A stretch of 60,323 nucleotides of DNA from an uncultured Verrucomicrobiales bacterium (GCA_913058215.1 CAJXQE010000005.1:1-60323); one strand, 5' to 3'; shown: positions 1 to 10,042, numbered from the stretch's first letter. The notes: generated from the letters alone by a model not told the origin. Translations and numbers: made by a program.

Positions 1-48
1 CGAGATCAGCCTCGGTCTCGTGGGCTCGGAGATGTGTATAAGAGACAG
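1..48. other. Untrimmed Nextera i7 adapter (sequencing artefact)
   Basis: Bases 15-48 match the Nextera read-2 transposase adapter, ending in the 19-bp Tn5 mosaic end. Bases 1-6 match the end of the P7 primer. Bases 7-14 (CAGCCTCG) occupy the i7 index position and correspond, from memory, to index N710. The same 48 bases occur in reverse complement at 60276-60323. This is library DNA, not part of the organism. Confidence 0.98.
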
Positions 49-161
49 GTCCCGGTGTGTCCTGATAGCTGGTGGTGGAAAGCAAAATTCGAGTTGTCAT
101 AGGCTGATGGAACGATTAGCGAATCGAAAGGGAATGACAACAGTCAATATTTGAAAAGCGG
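49..161. other. Left-end non-coding stretch
   Basis: About 110 genomic bases lie between the adapter and the first gene. I see no convincing end of an upstream gene, no tRNA and no clear hairpin. It probably holds the promoter of the small gene that follows, but no strong -35/-10 pair stands out. Confidence 0.4.
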
Positions 162-407
162 ATGGAAGAGGAAATCGATAGAGAAAAAGGAATTCAACCG
201 CTGGACGGCATTCTGGAGGAATTGGGATTGGCCAATAAAGATCTGGTGAGTTTCAGCTCGGAACAGTTGACGAACAAGCAGGTGCAAAAGGGAAGAAAGG
301 GACGGCTGATTACCGGAAAGATTCAGCGGAAAATTCTCAACGCACTGAACTCGGCAAACAAAGAGCGTTCCTACAAAAGGGAAGATGTATTCAACTATCG
401 CTCGTAA
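162..407 (+). CDS. Small basic conserved protein, possible DNA-binding (HTH-like)
   Basis: This 81-residue protein has an acidic N-terminus followed by an IQPLDGILEELGL segment and a basic C-terminal half (KGRKGRLITGKIQRKIL). The layout of two short helices followed by a lysine/arginine-rich turn and helix resembles small XRE-like DNA-binding proteins that I recall from Verrucomicrobia, but I cannot name a family. It has no signal peptide, cysteines or membrane segment. A stop codon just upstream limits the start. It precedes the Rrf2 regulator gene on the same strand by 65 bases, so the two may be co-transcribed. The DNA-binding role is inferred from composition only. Confidence 0.6.
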   Translation: MEEEIDREKGIQPLDGILEELGLANKDLVSFSSEQLTNKQVQKGRKGRLITGKIQRKILNALNSANKERSYKREDVFNYRS

Positions 408-472
408 GCGGCATTGATTCTGATTCGTGCCAAAATCGCTACAAGGAGGGAGCTTAGGTTTAGTTTTTTAAA

Positions 473-901
473 ATGCAGATTTCAAAGAAAGCGGACTACG
501 CCCTGCGCGCGGTTGTTATTCTGTCAGGATTACCCCCCGGGAAAACCATGCAGACGCAGGAGTTAGCGAAGGCAGGTTCGATTCCCACCAAATTCCTTGA
601 GCAAATCCTCCTGGTTTTGAAAAGGTCCGGATTGTTGAAGAGCAAACGTGGTGTTGGAGGAGGCTATCAACTGGCAAGGGAAAGTCGGCTCATTTCCCTG
701 GGCTCAGTGATTGAGTCCATTGATGGTGAACTTTGTTATCTCGTCGATGCGGATGATTTCCCTTCTTTTAACGGGTCCCGTAGACTGATCGCGAGCCTTC
801 GCAAAGGGCAGGAACTTCTCAATGATTACCTCTCGGAAACCTCGATCGAGGATCTGATGGAGCAAGGGGACGATGGCTCAATGGTGGGTTACGGGATTTG
901 A
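473..901 (+). CDS. Rrf2 family transcriptional regulator
   Basis: A 142-residue protein with the classic Rrf2 N-terminus (MQISKKADYALRAVV), a winged helix at about residues 25-70 (IPTKFLEQILLVLKRSGLLKS) and the wing motif RGVGGGYQLAR. Rrf2 proteins such as IscR, NsrR and CymR often sense Fe-S clusters, nitric oxide or cysteine status. Only one cysteine (C88) is present, so the usual three-Cys cluster site is missing and cluster sensing is unlikely. An in-frame TAG at 461-463 limits the start. AAGGAGG at 443-449 lies 23 bases upstream of the ATG, too far for a normal ribosome site. The 3' end overlaps the convergent sulfatase gene by 13 bases. Confidence 0.88.
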   Translation: MQISKKADYALRAVVILSGLPPGKTMQTQELAKAGSIPTKFLEQILLVLKRSGLLKSKRGVGGGYQLARESRLISLGSVIESIDGELCYLVDADDFPSFNGSRRLIASLRKGQELLNDYLSETSIEDLMEQGDDGSMVGYGI

Positions 902-2367
902 GCTTTCCAGCCTGCGTGAAGTTTCTCCAAAAGGCTTGAAACGAGGTCAGCATTTTCGGTGCGATTGGCAATATTTCGATTTTCCTCCGAATCGGTTTCG
1001 TGATCGTAGAGTTCCACCGCGCTGAAGTCCGTGCCCGGCACCACCCACTCAGTGATTCGATAGCGATCGGTCCGCATGGAATATCCCATTCCGCGGCTGA
1101 CGTCTCCGTAGCCGGGGATGACGCGGCGATACTGGCTGAAGGCTGCCTTTTTCCACGAACGATCCGGATCTCTGATCAAAGGGGCAAAACTGCTTCCCTC
1201 CAGACTAGGATCCAATGGCAGATCACAGAGTTCGGCGAGGGCGGGATAGATATCGACAAATTCCACCAGCGCACGGGAGCGTCCTGGCTTTTGCCCGGGA
1301 ACGCGGACAATGAGCGGCGCGTGAGTCGAAGTTTCGTAGTTGGAATGCTTATCCCACATGCCGTGTTCCCCGAGTTGCCAGCCGTGATCGCCCCAGAGAA
1401 CGACAACCGTGTTTTGGGCGAGCCCGTTTTCCGCAAGTGAGTACAGGACCCGACCGACCTGGGCATCCATGTAACTGACACAGGCGAAATAGGCGTGCTT
1501 TAAATCGCGAGCCTGATCCGCCGAAACCGGACCGACATCGGGAATTCCATAGTAGTGCCGGAGATCATTCCAATTGTAAGTGGCAAAGTTAGGGGCGGCT
1601 TCCGGTGGATCCGGATTGGGTGCGGGCTCGATGTCGTCAGGATCGTAAAGGTCGAAGTATTTTTTCGGGGCAATGAAGGGGAGGTGGGGTTTGTGAAACC
1701 CGACGGCCAGAAAGAAAGGTTTCTCCGCCAGGGTGGCGAGTTTCTCGATTGCTGCGTCGGCAATATGGCCATCTCTCAGGGCGCTATCGGGGACCTCGGG
1801 CGCTTCCCACGCGAGCCCTCCTGGACGCTTGGTCTTGGTGATACCGTCGCCGAGATCCCAGACATAAGTAAGACGCCGGTGATCCTCTTTTATCCACTTC
1901 AAAACCTGCTTCCCGAACTCGGTGTGATACTCCGGGCGATCAGATTTCCAACGGGGCTCGCTCCAGGAGCGGGAGTCGTTGTTGTGAAAAATCTTACCGA
2001 AGGCTAAGGCCTCGTAGCCGTTGTTTTTGAAAAGCTGCGGCAGGGTAAGGACGTCAGGAATCACCTCACGAAAGGGAATGCTGAAATCGACCACACCGGT
2101 AGTGTCAGGACGTCGTCCCGTGAGGACGGAAGCACGGGACGGCATGCAGAGGGCACATTGCACATAGGCCCGTTCGAAAAGGGTGCCTTCTGCAGCGAGT
2201 TGATCGATGTGGGGGGATTGAGCCGGGGATCCGTAGCATCCCAGTTCCGGACGAAGATCGTCGACGGCGATGAAGAGCACGTTCATCCGTTCGCCCGCCT
2301 GAGCGGCCAAAGTGACAATGGGGCAGTAGAGGAGAGCTACTAACCCGCAACTGATTATCCGATGCAT
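889..2367 (-). CDS. Type I sulfatase, iduronate-2-sulfatase-like
   Basis: A 492-residue exported sulfatase with an N-terminal signal peptide (about residues 1-23). The signature C74-M-P-S-R78 carries the cysteine that is converted to formylglycine, and it is followed by ASVLTGRRPDTTG. Metal-binding D36 and D37 are present. Also present are GKIFH, the GFHKPHLPF segment and GDHGWQLGEHGMWDKH, a combination typical of the iduronate-2-sulfatase-like subfamily. All catalytic blocks look intact, so it should hydrolyse a sulfate ester, probably on a polysaccharide in the periplasm or outside. The substrate is unknown. No formylglycine-generating enzyme is encoded in this window. It is transcribed alone, convergent with the Rrf2 gene. 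Confidence 0.93.
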   Translation of the reverse strand: MHRIISCGLVALLYCPIVTLAAQAGERMNVLFIAVDDLRPELGCYGSPAQSPHIDQLAAEGTLFERAYVQCALCMPSRASVLTGRRPDTTGVVDFSIPFREVIPDVLTLPQLFKNNGYEALAFGKIFHNNDSRSWSEPRWKSDRPEYHTEFGKQVLKWIKEDHRRLTYVWDLGDGITKTKRPGGLAWEAPEVPDSALRDGHIADAAIEKLATLAEKPFFLAVGFHKPHLPFIAPKKYFDLYDPDDIEPAPNPDPPEAAPNFATYNWNDLRHYYGIPDVGPVSADQARDLKHAYFACVSYMDAQVGRVLYSLAENGLAQNTVVVLWGDHGWQLGEHGMWDKHSNYETSTHAPLIVRVPGQKPGRSRALVEFVDIYPALAELCDLPLDPSLEGSSFAPLIRDPDRSWKKAAFSQYRRVIPGYGDVSRGMGYSMRTDRYRITEWVVPGTDFSAVELYDHETDSEENRNIANRTENADLVSSLLEKLHAGWKAQIP

Positions 2368-2552
2368 CGCTGCTGATTGTATAGGGAATCCTGGCGCAAA
2401 CCAACTTCTATCGCAGGTTTGCTTTGATGGGCGAGTGTGGCCCAGTTTCAGAATCGATAGGTGAATGGGTGATTGAAAACCTATCGCAAGCGCACTTGCG
2501 GGGGCGATCTGCTTGACCTTTTAAGTGGGGCTAGACCAGTCTCAGTCGAGGT
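2368..2552. promoter_or_regulatory. Divergent intergenic region with CGCAAG palindrome
   Basis: This 185-base region separates the sulfatase gene (leftward) from the secreted-protein/oxidoreductase pair (rightward), so it should carry promoters for both. It holds a perfect inverted repeat, CGCAAG-cgca-CTTGCG, at 2485-2500, followed by TTGACC at 2513-2518. The repeat could be an operator for the rightward pair. This is a pattern observation only; no regulator is identified. Confidence 0.35.
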
Positions 2553-3539
2553 ATGACGATTTCATTGAGATGGCCAATTTTCGTAAAAGTGAGTATCGTA
2601 TTTTCTATCGTGCTGATCGCGAACCTTCAGGCTGAGCCTGTTATTGAGTTCATTCCCGATCGGAATGACGAAACGCTTTTCAACTTCGAAACGGACGAGA
2701 TGTCAGGAACGATCAGGACAAAGGGCAACTATCATGGAGTGTCCCGCCTCATCGACAAGCGAACTGGAAAGCAGGTCATCGATGAAAGGTATTCCGCGTT
2801 GAATCTATTCAAGCTGATGTCGGTCAATCAGGTGATGGATCAACCGCGAAAGATGGAATCGGAGGTCACGTTTGTGGGAGGTCAAATTGATATCAGGTGG
2901 CCCGCTTCCGAAGGATATCAGGGAACGGTGAACGCGCGCTATGAAATCAGCGGAAAGAAATCGATCGACCTGATCATCACTACGAAAGCAAACGCAACTT
3001 ACCGCAGCTACGAAGTATTTCTCTCCAGCTATTTCGATAAGTCCTTTCAACCCTATGTCTTTCTGCAGGGGCGGGGAAAAAAGAAACCCGAACTTGTATT
3101 GCCGCGTTTCAGCGAAGTTTTCAAAGATTCGGTGCTTGTGTTTGCCCGCGATTTTCACGCGATGCGTCCCTGCGGCGACGGACGGTGGCAGCGATCCGAG
3201 CGCGGTGAGCCGAATGTTCAAATGACAGCGGTTCGGCCCTTCGCCAAATGCCTCGCCATTGTCAAAGATCCGGAGTCGGACCTTGGAGTCGTCCTGACAG
3301 CAAAACCGGAGGACTGCTATGCTATCAGCACCCGCTACTATTCGGAAAAACCGGAAGAACGAAACACTTCCTACACTGCTTTCGATCTCTCGCTGTTTGG
3401 TGATGATTTCTCTCCGGGAGAGAGTCGTTCCGTCCGGGTTCGATTGTCGCTGACAAAACTGGATGAAGCGATGACTGCTCCTTTCAAGATACACGAAGAT
3501 CTGCTCGCTGAAAAATCCGATGCAGAACCATCCCCATGA
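2553..3539 (+). CDS. Secreted protein of unknown function
   Basis: A 328-residue protein with a hydrophobic N-terminal segment (about residues 8-27, ending LQAEP) that reads as a signal peptide. The mature part alternates short beta-like stretches with charged turns and lacks any catalytic motif I recognise. It looks like an all-beta protein of the kind found beside sugar-related oxidoreductases in PVC bacteria. Its stop codon overlaps the start of the Gfo/Idh gene in an ATGA arrangement (3536-3539), so the two are translationally coupled and probably act on the same substrate. Function unknown. Confidence 0.75.
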   Translation: MTISLRWPIFVKVSIVFSIVLIANLQAEPVIEFIPDRNDETLFNFETDEMSGTIRTKGNYHGVSRLIDKRTGKQVIDERYSALNLFKLMSVNQVMDQPRKMESEVTFVGGQIDIRWPASEGYQGTVNARYEISGKKSIDLIITTKANATYRSYEVFLSSYFDKSFQPYVFLQGRGKKKPELVLPRFSEVFKDSVLVFARDFHAMRPCGDGRWQRSERGEPNVQMTAVRPFAKCLAIVKDPESDLGVVLTAKPEDCYAISTRYYSEKPEERNTSYTAFDLSLFGDDFSPGESRSVRVRLSLTKLDEAMTAPFKIHEDLLAEKSDAEPSP

Positions 3540-4837
3540 AGACTCAGGAAACCGACGAAGCTAAATCAAGCCGGCGGGAGATGATTCAATCCTCTGCTAA
3601 AGTTGCCCTCGGAAGTGCGATGGTCGGGGCTCCTGCAATCCTGACTGGAGCTCCTAACTCTCAGAAGCTCGGTCTCGCATTGATTGGTTGTGGTGGCCGC
3701 GGGACCGGGGCCGCGGATAATGCCCTCGCCGCCGATGACGGGATTACTCTCACAGCCCTTGGTGACCTTTTTGAAGACAATGTCGATTTAAGTATCGCGC
3801 AGTTGGAGAAACGTCATCCGGAAAAGGTGAAGGCCGGATCGGTCGCCCGTCATTTTGGATTCGATGCTTTTGAGAAGGTCGTTAGCAACCCCGATGTCGA
3901 TATCGTTATATTGGCTACACCGCCAGCGTTTCGCCCGCAGCATCTTGCTGCCGCCACGGCTGCGGGGAAGCATTCTTTTATCGAGATTACCGCAGCTATC
4001 GATGCGCCCGGAGTTCGTTCTGTTCTTGCCTCATCGGAACTCGCAGATGAAAAAGGGCTCGCTCTGGTTTCCGGTTTTTGCTGGCGATACGATGACGCCC
4101 TGAGAGCAGCTCAGCAGAAAATTCAAGAAGGAGCGATCGGTGATGTCCGCGCCATGTATGCGACCTACTACCGGGCCAACCTGGGGCAAAAACACAAGGG
4201 TGCCCGGCCGGCTGGAATGTCGGATTTGGAATGGCAGATTCGGGATTGGTACAAGCACCTCTGGCTGTCCGGTGATGTCACAATCCTGCTTTCAGGTGGT
4301 CACTCCGTCGACAAAATGGCGTGGTGGATCAACGATGAAATGCCGACTGCAGCGGTTGGGACTGGTGGCCAGACTTTTGAAAACTGGGGGAATACCTTCG
4401 ATCACTCTTTTGTGGTTTACGAATACACGGGCGGCCGAAAAGGGTTTCTTGGTTGTCGATCTCAGTCGGGTTGTTTTAATGAAAACGGCGATCATGTCAT
4501 CGGTAGCAAAGGAACTCTTCGTTTTGCAGGAAAGACTCCGCTTATCGAAGGCGAAACCAATTGGCAGTATCGCGGACGCCCGTCGAACAAGTATCAGACG
4601 GAGCACAATGAATGGATTGCCTCGATCCGGAATGGCAGTCCGATCAACGACGGGAAACGAATGGCGCACACCACGCTCATGGCGGTGATGGCAAGAATGG
4701 CGAGCTACACCGGCCAGCGGATCACCTGGGAGGATGCTTTGAACTCAAAACAGAATTTGGTTCCGGCGAATCTAAACTGGGAGACACCTGTCGAAGATAT
4801 TCCACTCGCGATTCCGGGCGAGACAGAGTTTATCTAA
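3536..4837 (+). CDS. TAT-exported Gfo/Idh/MocA family protein lacking the EKP lysine
   Basis: A 433-residue protein with a twin-arginine signal (S-R-R-E-M at 12-16, then a hydrophobic stretch to about residue 38). The Rossmann motif GCGGRG lies at 51-56. The family normally carries an E-K-P motif whose lysine is catalytic and contacts the nicotinamide. Here the matching segment reads H146-S-F-I-E150-I151-T152, so E is kept while K and P are lost. The downstream H and D of the active-site helix (GGHSVDKMAWW) remain. It may bind NAD(P) without normal dehydrogenase activity, or use a different mechanism. Length and the C-terminal alpha/beta domain fit the family. Coupled to the upstream secreted protein. 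Confidence 0.88.
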   Translation: MKTQETDEAKSSRREMIQSSAKVALGSAMVGAPAILTGAPNSQKLGLALIGCGGRGTGAADNALAADDGITLTALGDLFEDNVDLSIAQLEKRHPEKVKAGSVARHFGFDAFEKVVSNPDVDIVILATPPAFRPQHLAAATAAGKHSFIEITAAIDAPGVRSVLASSELADEKGLALVSGFCWRYDDALRAAQQKIQEGAIGDVRAMYATYYRANLGQKHKGARPAGMSDLEWQIRDWYKHLWLSGDVTILLSGGHSVDKMAWWINDEMPTAAVGTGGQTFENWGNTFDHSFVVYEYTGGRKGFLGCRSQSGCFNENGDHVIGSKGTLRFAGKTPLIEGETNWQYRGRPSNKYQTEHNEWIASIRNGSPINDGKRMAHTTLMAVMARMASYTGQRITWEDALNSKQNLVPANLNWETPVEDIPLAIPGETEFI

Positions 4838-4847
4838 GGAGAAGGTC

Positions 4848-5300
4848 TCACTGTTTCCCGTCCAAATATTTCCAGGCGCCTTTGAAGCGTTTGAAACGAG
4901 AGACTTCGTGCAATTCCTGAGGCTCGCCGTCCACAAAGTAGTCGGCGATAAATTCCACCTTTCCGGTTTTGTCGTCTTTCCCGCCTTTCGAGGCTTCGAC
5001 AATCCGGAGAAACTTCCAGTTCACCTGGTGGATCATCGCACCGATCTCATTTCCAAGTTCCGGTGTTTTCGTGTCAGGGTGAGTGGTATCCACCAGATAA
5101 TCTATCAGGCGGAAAAAATAGGCGCTGTAGCGGGAGCGCATCAACTGCTCCGCCGTGTGGGGTTTTGCGCGCCCGTAATGAAAGGGCATGCAGCACGTCT
5201 TGTAGCTCCGGCGACTTTTGCAGGGGCAGAGAGATTCCTCCCGTTCCCGGGGAACCTTTCCTTCCTCGTATTCCTCTTCCTCGTCCCAATGGTCGCTCAT
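4848..5300 (-). CDS. YchJ family protein with SEC-C zinc motif
   Basis: About 150 residues with a highly acidic N-terminus, then the SEC-C zinc-binding motif (LCPCKS-RRSYKTCC followed by PFH) and the YchJ body (AEQLMRSRYSAY...YLVDTTHP...FLRI, VEFIADYF). The YchJ domain has an NTF2-like fold; its precise role is unknown. I choose the ATG at 5300 over an in-frame GTG at 5309 because GGAGAG sits 8 bases upstream of the ATG. The gene is convergent with the Gfo/Idh gene, which ends 10 bases away. Confidence 0.88.
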   Translation of the reverse strand: MSDHWDEEEEYEEGKVPREREESLCPCKSRRSYKTCCMPFHYGRAKPHTAEQLMRSRYSAYFFRLIDYLVDTTHPDTKTPELGNEIGAMIHQVNWKFLRIVEASKGGKDDKTGKVEFIADYFVDGEPQELHEVSRFKRFKGAWKYLDGKQ

Positions 5301-5530
5301 TTTGGACACTCTCCTGACTGTTGGCGGGAACGCAATGGATTTCGCCGCTCACTCTTTCGTGATGGGCTCTTTTTTCAATGCCAGAAAAATGACCTGAATC
5401 TTGTCTTCGTTCTCCCCCGGGGGAAGGTGGGGGGCTTCCACATCTATAAATAGCTTTGAGATAATCGCGGTCAACCCGGTGTCCCGAAAATGCGTAGCGG
5501 AAAAATCGCTGAATCTGTTTATGTTGGTAG
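5301..5530. promoter_or_regulatory. Divergent region between ychJ-like gene and PSD1 operon 1
   Basis: About 230 bases without a convincing gene. The region must carry promoters for the leftward YchJ-like gene and the rightward PSD1/DUF1501 pair. Short open frames run through it but have no recognisable product. No RNA gene or strong hairpin was found. Confidence 0.4.
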
Positions 5531-8491
5531 ATGCCTTTGCGCTTCCTTTTCCCGACCATTTTGCTTTTTTCCCTCTTCTCTGTGCTTCAAGGAGAGGATG
5601 AAGTGGATTTCTCGCGCGACATCCGCCCGCTCTTGAGTGATCGCTGTTTTAAGTGCCATGGCTTCGATGATGCATCGCGTGAGGCGGATCTCGGCTTGCA
5701 CACTTTCGATCAAGCGACTCGCGATCTGGGTGGCTACCGTGCCATTGCTCCGGGGGATGTTTCTGCGAGTGAAGTTATTGCGCGGCTGACTTCGGACGAT
5801 CCCGATGAAATGATGCCGCCACCGGCTGCGAATAAACCAAAGTTTTCGGCAGAGGAACTCGCCAAGGTGAAGCAGTGGATCAAAGGAGGCGCAAAGTATG
5901 AGGAACTCTGGAGTTTGAAGGCTCCGAAAAAGGCCGATGTTCCCGACTCGGACAAAGCGATCGATTTTTTTGTAGATCGAAAACTTGCCGGTAAACAGCT
6001 GAAGGCTAATCCGAAGGCGGATTCTCACACCTTGATTCGTCGACTGTCTCTCGATCTGACGGGCTTGCCGCCGACGATGGAAGAGGCAGAGGAGTTTGTC
6101 TCCAGCTACGAGGGAGATTCCGCGAAGGCCTGGACCGCTGCAATCGATCGTTTGCTGGCCTCACCGGCATATGGAGAAAAGTGGGCGCGTGACTGGTTGG
6201 ATCTGGCCCGCTACGCCGACACCAACGGATACGAGAAAGATCGGGAGCGATCGATCTGGCCGTGGCGCGACTGGGTGATCAGGTCGCTCAATGCGGATAT
6301 GCCTTACGATCAGTTTACGATCGAGCAACTCGCCGGGGATATGCTTCCGGACGCAACTGCTGACCAGATTATCGCCACCGGATTTAATCGGAATACGATG
6401 TTGAATGAGGAAGGTGGAATCGATCCTCTGGAGTATCGCTACCACGCCATGGTCGATCGCGTTTCCACCACTGGCGTTGTCTGGATGGGCCTGACGACTG
6501 GCTGCTCGCAATGTCATACCCACAAATTCGATCCGATCACTCATACCGATTATTTTGCGATGATGGGCTTACTCGACAATGCGGATGAGCCTGAGATCGA
6601 AGTGCCTGATCCGGATGTGAGCAAAAAGCGGGATGCGATACAGGTGAAAATCGATGAAAAGGAAAAGCAAGCTGTCGCGGCGATCAATGCTGCTGCTTTT
6701 GCAAAATGGAATGCCGATCAGCAAAAGAAAGCGACCGATTGGGTTCCATTGAAAGCGACTGCGATGAAGTCCACTCTTCCGCTCCTGGAAATCGTGCCGG
6801 AGGATTTGTCCATATACGCGAGTGGTGATTTCACGAAGCGTGAGGTCTACAATTTGAGCTTTGATCTTTCCTCTTTGAAGGGGAAGGCAATCACGGCTTT
6901 CCGTCTTGAAGTTTTGCCGGATGACCGACTGCCGGCGAAAGGTCCCGGTGCTGCTTACTACGAAGGTCGCAAAGGGGACTTTTTCCTGAGTGAAGTTTCT
7001 GTCTCTACGGAGAAAGGGAAGCTCGAGTTCAATGAAGCCAGCGCCAGCTTCGGGAAAATTTCGGTGGGAAGTGGGGGCGCCGATGCGATGAATGTCGTCG
7101 ATGGAGACGGCTCAACCGGATGGTCCACATCCACGCAGCAGGGGAAACGCCATGAGTTGGTGTTAAACGCAAAAGCTCCGGTTTCGGGTGTAAAGACTCT
7201 CGATGTCGAACTGCTTTTTGAACGGCATTTTGTTGCCGGCTTAGGGCGTTTCCGAATTTCGGTGACGACGGACAAGGAAAAAGCGATCGCCTCCGCCAGA
7301 GAATTCTTGAATCCGGCCTCAGCGACGGAGGGTGAAATGAAGTTGGCCTATATTCGGCATGCCCCGCAGTTCAAGAAATTGCAGGGTGAAGTCGCTGCTC
7401 TCGAAAAAACAAAACCGGCGTTTCCTGTTACTCTGGTGATGAGGGAACGACCGGCGAATAATTCACGGAAAACGAAGTATCACCATCGCGGTGAGTATTT
7501 GCAGGCAAAACACATCGTCGAGCCGGCGGTGCCCGCAGTCTTCAAGCCGATTCCGGATGGTCAGCCGAAAAATCGTCTTAGCTTTGCCAGGTGGCTGGTG
7601 AGTGATCGCAATCCTCTCGCTGCTCGAGTCGCGGTGAACCGCGCGTGGCGTTCGTTTTTCGGTCGTGGACTGGTTTTTACTTCCGGTGATTATGGGTATC
7701 AGTCAGAGCTTCCGAGTCATCCGGAGTTACTCGATTGGCTGGCCGTGAACTTTTCAGAAACAGGGTGGTCCTTGAAAAAGCTGCACCGCACTATCGTGAT
7801 GAGCGAGGCTTATCAGCGCAGCAGTGAGATTTCGCCTGAGCAGTTGGAGAGAGATTCTGAAAATGTGCTACTGGCTCGTGGACCGCGGGTTCGCCTGAAC
7901 GGGGAAACCATTCGTGACTCGGTGTTGAGGTCAAGCGGCTTGCTGACAGAGAAACTTGGCGGGGCGAGTGTATTTCCTCCTCAGCCGGAAAGCGTCTCGG
8001 CGATGGGATACGGGAAGGGAGCCTGGAAAACTTCGACGGGCCCGGATCGTTATCGGCGGAGTCTTTACACTTTCTCTAAAAGGACGACACCCTTTGCGGC
8101 TTACCTGACTTTCGATGGACCGACAGGTGAGAGTTGTCTGCCGCGTCGAGAGAGCAGTAACACGCCGCTTCAGGCTTTGACTCTACTGAATGATCCGATG
8201 TTCGAGGAAGCAGCAGCTGCTCTTGCCGATTCAACCCTGTCTGCTCATCGATCCAAGCCTGTTGATCCAAAAATAATCGCTGCGGAAATGTTCCAGCGCC
8301 TCCTGACAAGGCCACCTTCGGAAAGCGAACTGGCTGACCTCGTGTCCTATTTCAATGCTCAGAAGCAACGAATTGGTTCCGATGAACTGAAAGCGGCAGA
8401 GATTTTTGAGAGCAAAGATGCTGATCTCGCCGCCTGGAAAATGGTGGCGAGAGCACTGATGAATTTGAACGAGACGATTACCAAAGGATAA
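5531..8491 (+). CDS. PSD1 / Planctomycete cytochrome c protein (DUF1549-DUF1553), pair 1
   Basis: A 986-residue exported protein with a signal peptide (about residues 1-21). The domains in order are a Planctomycete cytochrome c domain with haem motif C39-F-K-C42-H43, DUF1549 (about 145-360, including the conserved [12 protein letters not shown] segment, which has its own CxxCH), a beta-rich linker, and DUF1553 (about 683-960, [21 protein letters not shown] and [15 protein letters not shown]). These proteins are characteristic of Planctomycetes and Verrucomicrobia, often near sulfatases. They are thought to be periplasmic redox or polysaccharide-related proteins, with no proven reaction. The stop lies 4 bases before the DUF1501 start, so the two form an operon. 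Confidence 0.93.
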   Translation: MPLRFLFPTILLFSLFSVLQGEDEVDFSRDIRPLLSDRCFKCHGFDDASREADLGLHTFDQATRDLGGYRAIAPGDVSASEVIARLTSDDPDEMMPPPAANKPKFSAEELAKVKQWIKGGAKYEELWSLKAPKKADVPDSDKAIDFFVDRKLAGKQLKANPKADSHTLIRRLSLDLTGLPPTMEEAEEFVSSYEGDSAKAWTAAIDRLLASPAYGEKWARDWLDLARYADTNGYEKDRERSIWPWRDWVIRSLNADMPYDQFTIEQLAGDMLPDATADQIIATGFNRNTMLNEEGGIDPLEYRYHAMVDRVSTTGVVWMGLTTGCSQCHTHKFDPITHTDYFAMMGLLDNADEPEIEVPDPDVSKKRDAIQVKIDEKEKQAVAAINAAAFAKWNADQQKKATDWVPLKATAMKSTLPLLEIVPEDLSIYASGDFTKREVYNLSFDLSSLKGKAITAFRLEVLPDDRLPAKGPGAAYYEGRKGDFFLSEVSVSTEKGKLEFNEASASFGKISVGSGGADAMNVVDGDGSTGWSTSTQQGKRHELVLNAKAPVSGVKTLDVELLFERHFVAGLGRFRISVTTDKEKAIASAREFLNPASATEGEMKLAYIRHAPQFKKLQGEVAALEKTKPAFPVTLVMRERPANNSRKTKYHHRGEYLQAKHIVEPAVPAVFKPIPDGQPKNRLSFARWLVSDRNPLAARVAVNRAWRSFFGRGLVFTSGDYGYQSELPSHPELLDWLAVNFSETGWSLKKLHRTIVMSEAYQRSSEISPEQLERDSENVLLARGPRVRLNGETIRDSVLRSSGLLTEKLGGASVFPPQPESVSAMGYGKGAWKTSTGPDRYRRSLYTFSKRTTPFAAYLTFDGPTGESCLPRRESSNTPLQALTLLNDPMFEEAAAALADSTLSAHRSKPVDPKIIAAEMFQRLLTRPPSESELADLVSYFNAQKQRIGSDELKAAEIFESKDADLAAWKMVARALMNLNETITKG

Positions 8492-8495
8492 GTCT

Positions 8496-9920
8496 ATGAA
8501 TCTTCAAGAACTCACCCGTCGCCACTTCTTCAATGACTGTGGTATCGGCCTCGGAAAAATTGGCTTGTCGGCTGCGATGGCGGGCGGATTTTCGAACCTC
8601 CTGCAGGGGGCCGGGAATTCAATCACCCCCGCTGCGACTCATTATGGCCCGAAGGCGAAGCGCATTATCTACATGTTTATGGCGGGGGCTCCGAGTCAGT
8701 TGGAGTTGTTCGATCACAAACCAAAGCTAAAGGAATTGAGCGGGAAGCCGATTCCTCCCTCGGTCATCGCCGGACAGCGATATGCATTTATTCAGCCGGA
8801 TGCCGCGGTTCTGGCTCCGTGTTTTCCCTTTGCAAAACATGGGGATTCGGGTGCGGAACTTTCGGATCGTCTGCCTCATCTGGCGAAGGTGGCGGACGAA
8901 ATCGCGATCATTCGCTCGATGCACACGAGTCAGTTCAATCATTCCCCGGCGCAGATTTTTCTGAATACGGGCCACTCGCTTCCAGGGCGTCCGGCTATGG
9001 GGGCGTGGTTAAGTTACGGGATTGGGAGTGAGGCAGATGATCTTCCGTCCTTTGTCGTGTTAAAAAGCGGAGGTAGCCTCAGCGGCGGTGCTGCGATGTG
9101 GAGCGCAGGTTTCCTTCCAGGGAGTCATGCCGGTGTTCCGTTCCGGGAGTCTGGTAGCCCGATTTTGCACGTCTCCAATCCAAAGGGATATGATGATAAA
9201 GCGCAACGCGACTCGCTCGATCTCATCAAGAGAATGAATCAACGGCAGTTGGAGAAAGTAGGGGATCCTGAGATTCAGACACGGATCAATGCTTACGAAA
9301 TGGCCTGGCGGATGCAGTCGGCCGCGCCGGAGCTGATGGATTTTTCCTCGGAGTCAAAATCAGTGCTCGATCTTTACGGGGCGAAGCCGGGGGATGCAAA
9401 ATCGTCTTTCGCGAATAATTGTCTCTTGGCGAGGCGATTGCTGGAGCGGGGGAGCCGCTGTGTGCAGGTGTATCATTCGGGATGGGATCACCATTCCAAG
9501 GTGGAGAACGGAGTAACGAGTCAGGCACGAATCGTGGATCAGGCCTCAGCAGCGCTGGTTCAGGATTTGAAGAACCGGGGGATGCTCGAAGACACCCTGG
9601 TCGTTTGGGGTGGAGAATTTGGTCGGACACCGATGGTGGAATCAAGTGCCGCTCTCGGCCGGTCGCTGGGGCGCGATCACCATCCTCAGGCATTTTCGAT
9701 GTGGATGGCGGGTGGAGGGATCAAGCCGGGCATCACGGTTGGTGCAACCGACGAACTTGGATTCAACGTAGTGGAGGACCCGGTTCATGTTCATGATCTT
9801 CACGCGACGATCCTTCATCTGATGGGGATTAATCACGAAAAGCTCACGTTCAAATATCAGGGCCGTGATTTTCGACTGACCGATGTTCATGGTCATGTCG
9901 TGAAGAAGTTGCTGGCCTAG
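8496..9920 (+). CDS. DUF1501 protein, partner of PSD1 pair 1
   Basis: A 474-residue protein with a twin-arginine-like N-terminus (L-T-R-R-H-F-F at 6-12 and a Gly/Ala-rich hydrophobic stretch). DUF1501 hallmarks are [47 protein letters not shown] and [18 protein letters not shown]. The fold is related to sulfatases and alkaline phosphatases, but the CxPxR sulfatase nucleophile motif is absent. The family almost always sits directly after a DUF1549/DUF1553 gene, as here with a 4-base gap. The products are probably exported together and act as a complex or consecutive steps. Substrate unknown. Confidence 0.92.
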   Translation: MNLQELTRRHFFNDCGIGLGKIGLSAAMAGGFSNLLQGAGNSITPAATHYGPKAKRIIYMFMAGAPSQLELFDHKPKLKELSGKPIPPSVIAGQRYAFIQPDAAVLAPCFPFAKHGDSGAELSDRLPHLAKVADEIAIIRSMHTSQFNHSPAQIFLNTGHSLPGRPAMGAWLSYGIGSEADDLPSFVVLKSGGSLSGGAAMWSAGFLPGSHAGVPFRESGSPILHVSNPKGYDDKAQRDSLDLIKRMNQRQLEKVGDPEIQTRINAYEMAWRMQSAAPELMDFSSESKSVLDLYGAKPGDAKSSFANNCLLARRLLERGSRCVQVYHSGWDHHSKVENGVTSQARIVDQASAALVQDLKNRGMLEDTLVVWGGEFGRTPMVESSAALGRSLGRDHHPQAFSMWMAGGGIKPGITVGATDELGFNVVEDPVHVHDLHATILHLMGINHEKLTFKYQGRDFRLTDVHGHVVKKLLA

Positions 9921-10014
9921 GGGAGGCAGGCGGTTTTGGGGCGAGGCTGATTCGTGCCTGTTCATCTCCATTCGTTTTCTTGGTCCTGATTCGTACTCAC
10001 GAATGGCGGGACTT

Positions 10015-10042
10015 TTGGCACTCGAATTTCTGAGAGTATAAA
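10015..10042 (+). promoter_or_regulatory. Sigma70-like promoter for the glycan operon
   Basis: TTGGCA (10015-10020) and TATAAA (10037-10042) are separated by 16 bases. Each matches five of six consensus positions. The AT-rich leader that follows runs about 100 bases to the GT2 start at 10147, consistent with an untranslated leader. Confidence 0.5.
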
